From the NCBI GenBank assembly GCA_028583415.1, contig CM053276.1:113679502-113743501 (forward strand): a stretch of DNA of 64,000 nucleotides, in the 5' to 3' direction. The first letter of the stretch is position 1, and each line of letters starts with the position of its first letter. The position numbers were made by a program, and so were the translations under genes. Below, piece after piece: positions 1 to 13,200 of the stretch. The stretch comes from Protea cynaroides. Its lineage: Eukaryota; Streptophyta; Magnoliopsida; Proteales; Proteaceae. Below the pieces are notes generated by a model, which made no database searches, was not told where the DNA came from, and saw nothing but the letters and a program-made list of their open reading frames with translations.

Positions 1-30
1 AATAGAAAAATAAAAAAATAAAAAAATAAA

Positions 31-534
31 GGGTTAATTATATAGACATCCCTTATATTGTAATGAAACTACATAGAATTATCTTGTTTTTATAAAAACT
101 ATATAGAATACCCCTCTAACAATCCTATCATACAATCTCATTCACACCGTTACTTTTAACTTAGGGGCAGAGGGTCAAATTTTTTTTAAGAAAAAAATAC
201 CCTTACTAAGTGCATTTCTGAAAATGAAAAAGAAAATAAAAAAAATCACAAAAAAATATATATATAAAAATGAAATTGAAAAGTTTTTAAGGTAAAAAAG
301 TCTTTTTAACATCTAAAAAGAATAAACCCTTTTAAAAAATGTTTGTCTAAAAGACACTTAGTAAGGGTATTTTTGTCTAAAAAAATTTGACCTTCTGCCA
401 TTAAGTTAAAAGTAACAGTGTGGGTGAGATTGTATAATAGGATTGTTAGATGGGTATTCTGTGTAGCTTTTGTAAAAACAACGTAGTTCAGTGTAATTTC
501 ACTACAGTAGAAGGGGTGTCTGTGTAATTAACCC
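31..534. mobile_element. Mutator-type MITE with long terminal inverted repeats
   Basis: The ends are inverted copies of each other over roughly 180-190 bp: left arm about 31-216, right arm about 351-534, both starting GGGTTAATTA. The 9 bp before (22-30) and after (535-543) agree at 8 of 9 positions, as expected for a Mutator target-site duplication. The centre is AT-rich and has no coding capacity. A diverged relative of the right arm lies at 55980-56135. The superfamily assignment rests on long arms plus the 9-bp duplication only. Confidence 0.75.
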
Positions 535-1560
535 AAGAATAAATAAAGGAAAAAGAACAATCACAAATAAGAGCTTAATAATTTTCAAGCACTCCGTTTT
601 GATAGCAAAGAAATTCCCAGAAATGTTATATACAAGAAATATAATCAACATTCCATATAAATTTCATCATTATGATATAAGGATCCACTAAGGTAATAAA
701 TTGCAAATATAGAAGTGCAATTGTAATTCGGTAAATTATGGTCACACTTATGGAACCACCCAAACAAAATAATACTCGAAATATGTCACAAACAAGAACT
801 AGTGACAATTTGATAATTAGCCACAGTGTTCAAGGGGTCATGTCTAGGAAGCAAAGGAGGGAATGACAAAATTGTAAAAGAAATGCAATGTCTATTATGT
901 GGGTTTTCGGGGTGGGGGGGGGGGGTATTTCTTCTTCAAGCTCATGACGCTAGAGGCAGTTACGATAGAGACCAAGTTATGAACTTCCAACCACAGCCTC
1001 TAAACTTGATGCAACCAGTCTGAAACTCCAGGATTAAAGTCGCTTAAGACTCTTGGGTGGAATCAAACCTTCAAACATCGATTGAGTAGAAATATAGAAG
1101 TTCGGTTAGAACAGGTTTCAGGAAAAATTTAGAACAGAACAATAGTGGTTTCAGTTAGTTTCCTTACAATCCAAGCAATGTTTCGGAAGGTAGAGGCCTA
1201 GGGTTAGAGTCGCCTAGGATTAGGACTCACACCCAGCGTTTCACAAGAAAAAGAGAAGAGGTGAGAAAGATCGAAGGGTCTTTGTTGGGCTGGGGTTAAC
1301 GCCTAGAACACGGAAGCATAAAGAAGAAAAAAGAAACAACAGGAAGGGAAAACATAAACTGAATCACAACCAATAATATAATATAATATGAAAAATGAAA
1401 CTGAACCAAAAACTACACATGCGCATCAACAAAAACTTCAGAATATTAATGTGAAAAGACGAGGGAGCAAATCAGTTGCAAAGGAAGGAAGATGTACTAG
1501 TAATGGCTGCACACCATAACGAAAAACTTAAACGACTCTCAAAACGGCAGATTAGTATCC
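535..1560. other. Intergenic, no gene seen
   Basis: Low-complexity AT-rich sequence with a short G tract near 912-926. Open frames here are short and do not resemble any protein I know. Confidence 0.5.
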
Positions 1561-1968
1561 TGCTCTCATACCATGTAACAAAACAAAAAAATAAGAAAAG
1601 AAATAAAGGAAAAAGAGAGTGTATGAGAATAGGGAGAGAATGAATGAGGTTGATCTGTTGGAGAAAAGCAAAATCGTTAGCTTGCTCTCCCCCTTTTAAT
1701 TGCTCTCACTCTTTTAATTTCATATATATATGATGAAGAGTTCAGATTACAATAGAAGTCCCAACTATGGCTAACGTAAATAGGACTGTCTAGCTTTTAG
1801 ATAAGAAAATACTTCTAACTAGAATAAGATATCTAACTAAAATAAAACTACAAACTTGATATGATTGAGTCCTATTCCAACTCAGCAACCAAGGACTGTA
1901 GAATCATATTCCATCTCAACACCAAGACAACAAGAGTCCTACACGATGATGACTGCTCTACTCTAACA
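1561..1968 (-). mobile_element. Possible small LTR with primer-binding site
   Basis: On the minus strand 1968 to 1574 begins TGTTAGAG and ends TGTTACA. It is followed directly (1573-1561) by TGGTATGAGAGCA, which is close to the initiator-Met-tRNA primer-binding site TGGTATCAGAGC. That is the layout of a 5' LTR plus PBS. I see no gag or pol downstream on that strand, no partner LTR and no clear target duplication, so this may be a solo or truncated element, or chance. Confidence 0.35.
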
Positions 1969-3900
1969 CGATAGAATAGATCCTATCAGTAGGCTGCACA
2001 GTATAGTTTAACATACTCTAACGATGATACACCCTAAAATCTAAGGGTCCCTTGCAACAACAGTATTTGCCAATTCAAGTTTCTCTTCCGGGAATCCAAC
2101 CAGAAAACTGATGCTTTATCCAACATGGTGCAGAATTGGGAAAAAGATCGTCGTCTGTTGTCCAATCTCTTTGGCCATGATACAGCGGTTGGAGTTCACC
2201 TTGTGTAGATAAAAAAAACGTCTTTTGTTGTCTGGTAGTGCCAATTGTGATAACACTACTGGAGTTCGCTTAGCGGGCATACTAATGTATTGGTATGTGC
2301 CCAGAGTTAACTCTAGCCGTGCGACTAAGATTGGAGCCTCTCCAACGATTCTCTAACAACAAGAGAGGATTTCTAGGATTTCTATCCCACCTGGCACATA
2401 CCGATGTATTGATATGTGCATTGAGTGACCTCTGGCTGCTGAGTCACAGTTGAAATCCCTCTATCGACAACGATAGTAGAGGATTCAAAATTGATAGTTT
2501 GAAGAATCATCACCAACCTTCCCTTTGAGATTCAAGTGTCCATTTCAAACTTTGAACAATCATAAACCATTGAAAGAAAATCACCCATATGACATGTCTT
2601 CTAACACTATATGACACTATGGGTTGGTCAACCTTTTTAGTGTTGACCTGCCTTGTTGACCCAGATCAACTGAGCCCCACTTTTAAGCCCAGCATAAAAG
2701 TAAAATAGAAAGATATTTGTTATAACTAACAGCCCGCTCTCATTATCTGTTAGATCTCTAAGCCCATTGGCTTATAAAACTTATGCTGGGGAATGTTTGG
2801 AGCTTCAGCATCTTCCGGAGAGCCACCCTGAGGAGAATTTTCATCTTCAACCACTTACCCCTAGAGTTGAGTTGGGCAGATGGTTGGAATCTGAGGATGA
2901 TATTGACTGTGAACTTCTTAGTTATTTTAAGGAGTTGTGTTCAGCAGGGGACCAACAACTTCAAGCCCTGGCAATGCACTCATTGATTCTCCTTCTTGAG
3001 ACCCTCTAGTCCCTCTAATCCACAGTATGATTCCCTCTCCCCCTCTTCCTAAAGGGTCTAAGGATTAGATTGGATTTTCAAAAGATTCGGCTCAATCAGA
3101 CCCTGTTGCAGTACTAGTTAATCATTTAAAAATCAAAATGTTGGAATTACATTCTACATTTATATCCCCACACCTATATCCTTATCAAAGGAAAATAAGT
3201 GATGCTTTCGAATCTCCCCTCCGAACACACCAATAAAATGAGTTGCAGGGGTGCAAAATGCATTATCGTTCTCACCAATGTTCGGAGCCTTCTTCGATGG
3301 AGCCGAGCTTCAAAGAGTAGAAGATGAAAGTAAAAAACATGATGAATATGACAGACAGTAAAAAACTTGAAAATCTATTTTACTTAAATTACGAAGGACA
3401 AAAATATCTTTACAATCTCAAAGGGTAATACTATCATTAAAAACAGTAGTTATAATTCATTTCATCACTTAACTCACTATATGTTGTGGTTGATATTTAT
3501 TTTCAAAGTAGGAGAAGTGATTGACATTATGAACCAAAATAAGAAATGGTTGAATTATGAATATACCTTAGAGAGGAATCTTATTGGATTGATCGATTCT
3601 GACTGGTTTGGATTGGAATCCGTCCGGATGGATCCAATATAAAGAGAGTATTGGATTTAATTAAATTTTGAAATTTTGAAATTTGATATACACCTAATCT
3701 AAATCATGTTGTCTCTATCCAACCGTTGAAATAGAGACATCAAATCTCTAATCGTTGCTTCAGAAATGGTTAAATCTCAACCGTTGGTACTTAGATGGCC
3801 CAGGTGGACATTCATACCATCATATCCTGCTCGATCGTCCACTGTAACTCTGCTGCCTTCTGCCATGGCCTTAATCAGTTTTTGAGGGTTTGAGCCTGGT
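1969..3900. other. Intergenic, possible decayed coding fragments
   Basis: Two stretches look faintly protein-like. Around 2068-2207 (plus) a frame contains FRESNQKTDALSNM and resembles the tail of a retroelement RNase H. Around 2767-3007 (plus) an 80-codon frame lacks an ATG and matches nothing I recognise. The rest is AT-rich intergenic sequence. The last few hundred bases hold the presumed MERIT40 promoter, with a GA-rich leader (AGAGAGACAGAGAGAGAG) just before its ATG. Confidence 0.35.
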
Positions 3901-3947
3901 ATAGGGACCGTGGGGGAGAGAGGGACTAAAGAGAGACAGAGAGAGAG

Positions 3948-6667
3948 ATGAGCGTGATGGAAGGAGTGGAGGGCGAGAGTCCATCAACTTGTGTTTACAA
4001 GCTAGAACCGATGCCTTTCTGCAACGAGGATATACTGTTCTGCATCGATGTCGACCGTGAGTCGCTGGTGGAGATGAAAGTTGCGGGCCCAAAAGGTCGA
4101 CCGATCACGAGATTAGATTCAATCAAACAGGCAATCCTTCTCTTCGTCCATGCCAAGCTCGCCATCCATTCTGAGCACCGTTTCGCCTTCGCCGCTCTTG
4201 GTCAATCCGCTTCTTGGGTATCCCCAACTTATGCCTCTTTTTCTCCCGAAGTTGTCGGAATAATTTGTAATAAGATATTGGCTACAATTGAAGAGTTCTT
4301 ATCAAATTTTGCTTGCACTTATTTTGTTACACCTGAAATTCGTTGTGATGTTTGCATAATTTCATTGAATGAGGTTCAACTAGATTATGTGAAAGTCTTG
4401 GTTGTCGTTTCTAGCATTGGCTTTTCTGCAATCCGGACCTTATTTTTCATTTTTCTCTTTTTTATTCTCTTCTTGGTTAATTGTTACAAACTTGGTTAAC
4501 TGGTTATCAATAGCATGATTTGAACTATAGATTAGAACATTTGATGTGAATTATGGGATTATCTCCTCATTTTGTCGCGCATCTTTCAAAATATATGAAG
4601 ATTCCTACATAATGTTTATGAGTTAATTTCGACTCCAGCTGCGGATATGTTACTTCTCTTTATTGCAAATAGATAAATTGATTACTCATCCTTCTATCTC
4701 TTTGGTACCTTGGAAAAAGTTCTAATCTGAATTATTTTCAAAATGTTGAAGCTTCGGAAGGAGTTTAGGAGCGACGTTGAGTCTGCTATTGCTGCGCTTC
4801 GTATGATCTCGATCTCTCCTGATTCTTCATATGGTCAGGCGGATCTCACCCATCTCTTTCGAGTAGCGGCTCATGAAGCAAAGAAATCTCGTGCACAGAA
4901 TCGGATTTTGAGACTCGTAAGTATTGATTAATCCATTTTACTGTTTCCTTTGGAATGCAGCTCTTGATACACATTAATTTGCCAATAAGGGAACATAATA
5001 AAGGGCGTCCCAGTATACGAGGTTCCTGCTACTGCAGATCAGAGGAGGGGTAGAATGTAGGCAACCTTACCCCGCAATGTGGAGACGTTGTTTCCGTGTA
5101 ATAAGGGACCATAATAAATATTAATGGTTGCTGAGGCTTCTACTGCCCCATAGATTGCTTGTGTAAGTTAGCTGGGGAAAGAAAAGCCAAACCACTGACA
5201 AATATAGACAGCCACAAAATAACAAGAGCAACCTTAGACTACTCAGTAGAATAAGATCCTGGATACATGTGACCCTGTTCAGCATCCTTCTTGCTGGGCT
5301 CATTGACCACATGGATACCTAGATCCTAGAGCTGAAGAGGATAACATTCAATCACTACAGAGAAATCCCTTTGATCTCAAGAGACTCAGCATCTAGAGAA
5401 ATACAGAGAGAGAGAGAGAGTGTTTAAAATAAAAGTTCCTAATTCCACAACTGCTGAATTTGCTTCTCCGATAGGCCTTGAGGAGATGCACAACACATCA
5501 TGAAAACAGTCACTGGAAATAGTGTAGGCTAAATAAGATGGCTATCCAAGTTAAGGAACATTAGTAATCTGGTTCTTCAAGTCAGCTGACGGTAGACTGT
5601 AACTTTATGCTAGCATATGTGTAGATACTCTGAGAGCAATTGCTTTTGCATGGTTTCACAGGAAAATGTTGCATTTCAGGAACTGAAGTTTAAGCTTTTG
5701 ATTTTTGAATTTGAGATATATTTGATTCTTCTTCATTTAACTTCTCTCCAGAGCAAAGATATCGTTATCATACCTTGTCTTGTTTTACTGATACATCTCA
5801 AAAGACAGACAGTCCTGTTGAAAAATATTAAACGAATATGGATCATCGGCCCACCCATTACTGGATTATGATCATCCTGTTAGGCTGGATTCGGGCTATC
5901 TTGATGCCATACTTTGAAACCATGTTCCAGGGAATAATATCTCGAAAGATCTGCTTATAGTATTCATATTGTTAATGATTGGGAGCTACCTATTAAATTA
6001 GATATTGATAGGAATTCCCATGATAGCTAGTTGCTTTCTCTTCTCCTTCAGTTGTAGCTTGGCTTTTTTCCTTTTAATATATTCTTTCTGTTCATTAAAT
6101 AAAATAAAAATCTGTCACAACAAAATTGGGGTTCAGAGCCAGTAGTTTGTGAAAGCTGTGATGTTCAAGAACTTGGTGATTCTCTTGGATTTTTAGTTGT
6201 GGCTTCATGTAGAAGTGGACGAAATAGAAGGGTTGGCTGGGTTAGTTGCAATTTTATGGGAGTTCTGCTGGTAAACATGGCTTTGGTGACTAGTAAAGAA
6301 TGATCTTATGGATTAGGGTAAGCTATGATGATTTAGGGAACAACTAGGTGGTTGAAAACATCGTTAGATGATGGGTTCATAGCTGGGAGGATTGAACAGC
6401 AAGGGTTTATAGAGAAAGGAAAAAAGAGGAGGAGCCTAGACAATTGCACCAAGGGTTTCAGAGCAATTACAGCATCACATATTCAATGTGCAGGCAAGAC
6501 TTTCATGGGGGGCCTGGAGGGGGAAGGAGGGGGGGGAAGAAATAAAAAAAAAATCCTCATCATCGTAGAGAAGTTCTCACAATTTCATTAATTGCGATGT
6601 GAAGACAAATTTATGGGTGGAGGTTCTTGGGAGGCTTGGACTTCCATTCTCTTTCTCTCTCTTTCTT

Positions 6668-6704
<37 letters not shown>

Positions 6705-9344
6705 ATGTAGAACAATGTTTTCAACTATATGGCTAGGATCCAATGTTTTCAACTATATGGCTAGGATCCAATTCTATAGCAGGATCGCTATTGACTCTCC
6801 AGATTTAAAGAAAATGCAATAATTGAAATTTTTTTGCACTGGAATTCCTCAAGCATTGAAAATAGATAGCAGTAATGGATCATCACATGGATTGATGGCA
6901 GAAGAAGAGATAAGAAGAAGAAAGGATTGAAACGTGGGCGTCTCACCCTTGGTTTGGTTGAATCCCAGAGCCTAGGTCTCTCACCTAAACTGTCTCACAG
7001 CCCTTTCTTGCACTTGGCAACCTTTTTCTTTTTTTTCTTTTATTTTTTAACTCTACCCTCTCGGCTTAAGCCTTTACACGATTTAATAGGACGCTAAACA
7101 GAACCTTAATAATGGGTATAACTAACAATGGAAACTAACCAACTAGAAACTAATCAACTTGGAAAGTAGCTATCAATGGAAACTGAACTACAATGGAAAT
7201 AAATCCTACTTCAATCTTCTGAATTGAAACACCAGCTTTGACTAGAAAATCGCATCCTTCCATGAGCACCTCCTTCCAAATTTGTGTTATTTCCATGTTC
7301 TTGTGCCACTAGCTAGTTGTTGAATTAAGCACTGTTACAAGATTGGAAACTTCAAACTCTTGCAGATTAATTGATCAATCAATCAGGCTAGCTGCACAAC
7401 TGACTCATCAATGCAACTGGGCTGGCTGAATATGGACTGAATATGGCCTGCTGACATGGGGCTTCGTGAGCTGCTGAATGTGGCCCACGGATTGGTCCCT
7501 TTTCTTCCCTTATGGTGTGGTTGTATAGCATCAGCTCCCCCCTTGTTGAAAAAAAACTCGACCGCGAGTTTTAAAGAGGCTTAGGATTAACATGTCAGGA
7601 TGAGTATTCTGCTTCCTCTGAAAATTGAAATCTAGAAACCTGTCTCTGATGCCAAATAATGTAGAACAATGTTTCCAATTATATTCCTAATAACCAATTC
7701 TACAGCAGGATTGCTTTTGACTCTCCAAATATGAAAATGCAATAGCTGAAAATTTGTTGCACTGGAATTCCTCAAGCATTGAAAATAGACAGCAGTAATG
7801 GATCATTCACATGGATTGATGGGAGAAGAAGAGATAAGAAGAAGAAATGATAGAACTGCGGGCCTCTCACCCTTGGTTTGGTTGAATCCCACAACCCTAG
7901 GTCTCTCACCTAAGCTGTCTCACACAGCAAGCTGTATCTCACAGCCCATTCTTGCACTTGGCAACCTTTTTTTTTTAACTCTCTACCCTCTCGGCTTAAT
8001 CCTTTACACGATTTAAATAGGACTCTAAACAGAACCTTAATAATGGAAAGTATAACTTAACAATAGAAACTAACCAACTAGGAAAGTAGATATCAATGGA
8101 AACTGAACTATAATGGAAATAAAATCCTACATTCCTACTACAATCTTCTAAATTGGAACACCAGCTTAAACTAGAAAATCGCATCATTCCATGGCACATC
8201 TTTCCCAATTTGTGTTACGTCCATATTCTTGTGCCACTAGCTAGTTGTTGAATTAAGCACTGTTACAAGATTGGAAACTTCGAACTCTTGCAAATTAATC
8301 GATCAATCAATCACGCTACAGCTGCACAGCTGACTCATCAAAGCAACTGGGCTGGCTGAGTATGGACTGAATATGGCCTGCTGACATTGGCTTCGTGGGC
8401 TGCTAAATCTGGCCCACGGATTGGTCCCTTTTCTTCCCTTATGGCGTGGTTGTACTGCATCAGTTCTCCCCTTTTTGAAAAAAACTCAACCTCAAGTTTT
8501 GAAGAGGTTAAGGATTAACATGTCAAGATGAGTGTTCAGCTTCCTCTGAAAATTGAAATCTAGAAACCTGTCTCTGATACAAAATATGCTTTTGACTCTC
8601 CAGATCTAAAGAGAATGCAATATCTGAAAATTTGTTGCACTGGATTTTCTCAAGCATTGAAAATAGACAGCAGTAATGGATCATTCATGTGGATTGATGG
8701 GAGAAGAAGAGATAAGAAGAAGAGTTAAAGGATAGAACTGTGGGCCTCTCACCCTTTGTTTGGTTGAATCCCACAACCCTAGGTCTCTTACCTAAGCTGT
8801 CTCATACAACAAACTGTATCTCACTGCCCATTCTTGCACTTGGCAACCCTTTTTCTTTTTAACTCTGTACCCTCTTGGCCTTTACATGATTTCAATAGGA
8901 CTCTAAACAGAACTTTAATAATGGAAAGTATAACTTACAATGAAAACTGACCAACTAGGAAACTAATCATATGGGAAAGTAGCTATCAATGAAAACTAAA
9001 CTACAATGGAAATAAAATCCTACTACAATCTTCTGAATTGAAACACCAGCTTTGACTAGAAAATTGCATCCTTCCATGGTCGCATCCTTCCAAATTTGTG
9101 TTATTTCCATATTCTTGTGCCACTAGCTAGTTGTTGAATTAATCACTGTTATAAGATTGGAGACTTCAAACTCTTGCAGATTAATTGATCAATCAATCAG
9201 GCTAGCTGCACAACTGACTCATCAATGCAACTGGGCTGGCTGAATATGGACTGAATATGGCCTGCTGACATGGGGCTTCGTGGGCTACTGAATCTGGCCC
9301 ACGGATTGGTCCCTTTTCTTCCCTTATGGCGTGGTTGTACTGTA

Positions 9345-9420
<76 letters not shown>

Positions 9421-10315
9421 GGAAGAAGAAGAAGCCTTGTATTGCCCACAGTTTGCTCACTCTAATGCAAATGGCTTCTTATATTTATAAACTCCACCAT
9501 AATGTGAGCGGACCACAAACTAGACCCAGGGTGACCTAACACATGAAATAGAAGCAGATCCTACATCCGAACTCAACCAAAGCCTAATTTTAAATGAATT
9601 GAACAAATATTTCTTACTGATAATTGTTATAATTTGAAATCCTTTACATTTCCTTCAAAAAAAAAAAAAAAAAAAAAAAAGATGGATAAAATAAGAAAAT
9701 GGAAACAACAGTTATTCACTGCAGTAATATCGAACTGAAAAACACCAACGGAACTTCACGGTTATGTGTTTGGACATCCCTAGTCTGCTGTACTTCTAGT
9801 AGATAGGGCTTTATCTCTAGTCTGCTAGTTCCCCACATTATTACAATTGTGCGCATGAGCCTTAGATTAAGGCCTTGATACCCTAGTATACATGTTTTGA
9901 GATGTATATGATTGTCATCAAACTGACAAAGCAGTCTAATAACACTGCACTTTTTCAGGTTCTCATATACTGCAGATCATCCATTCAACCCCAATATCAG
10001 TGGCCTGCAAACCCAAAACTTTTCACTTTGGATGTCATCTACATCCATGACAAACCTGGTCCAGAGAACTGTCCCCAACAGGTATATGATGCGCTTGTGG
10101 ATGCCCTTGAGCATGTCAGCGAGTCTGAGGGTTACATTTTTGAGACTGGCCAGGGGCTTGCTCGTGTTCTCTTCCGTCACATGTGTGTGCTGCTTTCACA
10201 CCCACAGCAACGGTGTGCGCAAGATGACATTGACATTCCCAAGTCCCTTGCAAAGAAGTCATCTGCAGTCGACTCCACACCTGGTGAAGAGAATGTGCAT
10301 GCATCCAGCCAATAA
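3948..10315 (+). CDS. BABAM1: MERIT40/BABAM1-like BRISC and BRCA1-A complex subunit
   Basis: Three exons give a 263-residue protein: 3948-4217, 4752-4916 and 9959-10315 (stop TAA), all joined in phase 0 at GT-AG borders (TGG/GTATCC, CTC/GTAAGT, TTTTTCAG/GTT). In the family, MERIT40 is a von Willebrand A-like scaffold of the BRCA1-A and BRISC complexes, which remove K63-linked ubiquitin. Visible here are the vWA start NEDILFCIDVD near residue 26, the block LDSIKQAILLFVHAKLAI, then FRVAAHEAKKSRAQNR, VLIYCRSS, and the C-terminal HDKPGPENCPQQVYDALVDALEH and VLLSHPQQRC. The length fits plant homologues. A second ATG four codons in could also start translation. Intron 2 is 5 kb and holds a composite LTR element. 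No disabling change is seen. Confidence 0.9.
4917..6650. other. First part of BABAM1 intron 2
   Basis: Intronic sequence with no recognisable gene. It holds a short (GA)n at about 5406-5421 and a run of short spurious frames. It leads into the CT microsatellite at 6651-6705, where the composite LTR element is inserted. Confidence 0.6.
6651..6705. repeat. (CT)n microsatellite
   Basis: CT-rich run abutting the left end of the composite LTR element. A matching CT run lies at its right end, which suggests insertion into an existing CT tract. Confidence 0.85.
6706..9346 (-). mobile_element. Triple-LTR, TRIM-like non-autonomous retroelement
   Basis: Three direct copies of an 0.76-0.83 kb LTR are separated by two tiny internal segments: LTR 6706-7533, internal 7534-7659, LTR 7660-8462, internal about 8463-8585, LTR 8586-9346. 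Read on the minus strand, each LTR begins TGATGC and ends TTCTACA. The internal segments begin with a PBS-like TGGCATCAGAGACAGG (GTATCAGAGACAGG in the other) and end with a purine tract AAAAGGGGAGAAC, or a similar one, directly before the next LTR. Nothing else fits in about 125 bp, so the element carries only PBS and PPT. The right-hand LTR lacks about 45 bp at its PBS-proximal end. The left-hand LTR has a 28-bp internal duplication near 6709-6765. It lies antisense inside BABAM1 intron 2, with CT microsatellite on both sides. Confidence 0.75.
9347..9418. repeat. (TC)n(AC)n compound microsatellite
   Basis: Uninterrupted TC run followed by an AC run, directly at the right edge of the composite LTR element within BABAM1 intron 2. 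Confidence 0.95.
9659..9680. repeat. Poly-A tract
   Basis: About 22 consecutive A residues in BABAM1 intron 2. It could be the tail of a decayed retroposed sequence; no body was identified. Confidence 0.8.
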
Positions 10316-12389
10316 AGGCATCAACATTGCAGCACTGACTGAAAATAGTATTGTTGTTTTTGCCAATGCTTTCTGTATGTAGTTTATGGAGAACATCTGA
10401 TGATCCTCCTTGCTCTTCCATACTGTACAAATTATGAATACTCTTTCTGATACCTTGATGAATTACTGCATGTATCTGACTTGATATTGTTGCTTTATTT
10501 AAATGAAATGTTCTGATTGCATTATTCTCTTTTCAGATGATGTTTTAGTCTTGTTCAATTCTCTCAAAATTGCTGATAAAAGCAGAAAAGTTTGATTAAG
10601 GTGGTGGTTATGGTGGAGGGTATGGTGGTTGTGATTTGCTTGCAATTTTGAGTGAACAATATTATGTTTCTCACGGGAAAAAGATATTAAGTAACGGGGA
10701 TGATCAGATTCAGACTATTCGTTCTCATGAATAGATGCTTCACTAATGAGCTTGGAATTTTATCAGTACACAAACTTGAATTTGGTGAAGTTGCCCTAGC
10801 CCAAGCAGACCTAGACTTGAGAGGTTTAGCATGAGCTGGAGATACTGTGTGCATATTTGTTTGTTTCAATTAAATGCTTCCAAGTTATTGTTAATTGCCT
10901 TATCAATAGAAAGGAAAAGGTTCCAACCAATTAGGAGAAAGTAAAAGAAAAGTTATCCCTCCCAACCATGATTGGTATCGGACTTATTGATTCGTGTTGG
11001 CGTCATGGCTGATCCCGATTTCAGGTTTGGTTTCTGCAACAGTGGATACTGTGGCCGATATCTGGAACTAAAACCTTGCTCCCAGCCCCTCGTTCCCCCT
11101 TTTAGACCAGAAACTATTCAGACAAAAAGCAAATAGGGGCATGAAATATTAACGAGTGATATTCACCCAAAAAAAATATTAACGAGTGATCTAGTCCCCT
11201 ATCCATCATTTTATTTAGACGATTAAGAAAATACTGCAAATTGTTTTGATTGGGATCCCTCTCTTCCAAGATTGGTGGGATTTAGGGGATTTCGTTCATT
11301 TTCTGTTATTCAATGGAAAACTATATAAGGCAAGCTTGTTGAATCATTTTTCAGTCATGTTTCCTTTTCATGCGCATATAAAGTTTTTCAATTTTGAGGG
11401 TTGCATGGGTGGGTTGTATCATTGGCGTAGGAATTCACGTGTTACCCACTGAATGATTTTATTTATGGGAGAGAGTTCTCTGGAATTGGATTTTCTGCAG
11501 TCATGCAGTTTCTGCAGCCGCATCTGGGTTGTTGAGTGTATCTGCACATGTGTCGATGTATTCTAACAGGTCAAATGCAGCTGCAGGGGCTGTATGACTG
11601 CAGACGATCCAAGCCCTCTTTGAGCATATTGGGGCAAGACATGCCAGAGGGGCATGGCGGTTCGAATACTGGGGACGGAGAGAAGAGAGAACTGACATAT
11701 AGTCTACACCAGTTGCTTGGAGAAACTTTAACCTTTATTTATTAACGATCTGCCATTCGTTTAATTTTTACATAAGTTGTACTAAGCGTCTCCTTAATCC
11801 TGATAATGGACACAAAATAGGGTGAAGATCATAAAGTTGCTACTCTCGGAGACCTAAGGGCTGTTTAGGTTAATTGATTTCCCTTTGGGGTTGTGAGATT
11901 GATTCAGCTGGGTTGGCTTGGGTTGATGAGGAATGTGCTTAATAACAACCATGTTGCTGCTATTATGTGGTTAGCAGACCATGAAGAGCCACAAAACAGA
12001 TAAAAGCAGTCGGTCACTGAAAGTCAATTGGAAGACCACTTATAGTATTGAGGATTGAATGCATATCCTGGCGTTGGAGAGAACTATCACATTAGAAATC
12101 AGCAGACCCCATCATGTATTCTTCTACCTATGTATTCAAATACCCTCAGATGAACCTGTGTAGCTGGTAAGAGGGCCTAGGGATCAAATCCCACCACCAC
12201 CAAGGAAGGTGGTTACCAAAGTCATTAACATGGCAGACCTAGACTCCGGATTCATGAGCTTTGTAATTCTGATTCCATGTGTTCTACACGATTCAATCAA
12301 TAGAATTGTGATTACCCACAGAAAAAGAAAAAAAAGTCATTGCACTAGCCACTAGGTAAAGGTATACATGCCCAATAAGCAAAGCATGC
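10316..12389. other. BABAM1 3' UTR and intergenic spacer
   Basis: The first 200-250 bp are the likely 3' UTR; no single polyadenylation signal stands out. Beyond about 10.56 kb there is no recognisable gene. Short frames near 11246-11745 have no family resemblance that I can name. Confidence 0.5.
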
Positions 12390-12783
12390 TTCAGTTGTGG
12401 ACGGTTTGCGCAAATACGCTACCGTGGCAAGTCGTACAACAGTGGTGGGCTATCTCAGATACCCTGGAGGGTAGCAATATGAGATACACCCATTGTAGTC
12501 GTGAGAATAACCCAGTGGCAGATAGATTAGCCAGTTAGGCTGATAGAACTTCTAACGACTGGATCAGATGCCCAACTTTTGTAGCTAAAGAAGTCGGAGA
12601 GATTACGTGAGATGCTTCCACAGCCCTAGGTATGGATTTCACTATTGGTTGTATTTTGACCTGAAGGGTACCTGCTGATGGCAACGCCAAAGGTGGGGTC
12701 TCTTTAGTTGGGCCTTTATTTGTATTTCTTTTTCTCTTTTTTAATAAAATTGGACTTTCAGCAAGGTTAAAAAAAAAAAAAAA
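12390..12783 (+). mobile_element. 5'-truncated LINE, 3' end with poly-A
   Basis: A broken frame resembling the tail of a plant LINE RNase H domain (REENPVADRLA-like, then a stop) is followed by a 3' UTR containing CCTGCTGATGGCAACGCC, an AATAAAAT signal and a 15-A tail at 12769-12783. The same 3' UTR block, with one or two changes, ends the LINE fragments at 13912-14865 and 27782-28748, so all three belong to one family. The left edge is approximate. No clear target duplication was found. Confidence 0.65.
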
Positions 12784-13200
12784 TCATGCCTCTTAGTATG
12801 TGCTGCAAATGCGGGTACTCTTTTACTCCCCAAGTGAACAATTTACTGATTTAGCTCAGGACCTATTTCATTACTCCGAAGTGTGCATCTGGTCCTCTCG
12901 GACTTCCGATATAACCGATCTTTATGCTCAGCCTAAGTGCATCGGATTTTTTTTCTACTTACTTTTCATTTATTCTTCCCTAACTTCTTATTTGGAGCTA
13001 CACATACTTTAATCACGAAGAATGGGAAATATGAAGGAAAAGAAATTGAACCATATTTTTAACCATAAAAGTAGTCACTACAAACCAAAGACATCAATAC
13101 TGTTGATTTGAACTGGCCAATGTCTGAATTCACTCTTGAAACAAAAAATAATTCTCCGACCTGTCGGGTTGAGAATCCATATCCTACCTCAAAACTGCTT

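Noticed and set aside
9197..9460. Minus ORFs rich in Cys-Val and Arg-Glu repeats
   Set aside because: They are translations of the (TC)n(AC)n microsatellite and of LTR sequence; no coding signal.
10116..10430. Minus ORF of 104 codons over the BABAM1 last exon
   Set aside because: Antisense shadow of a well-supported exon.
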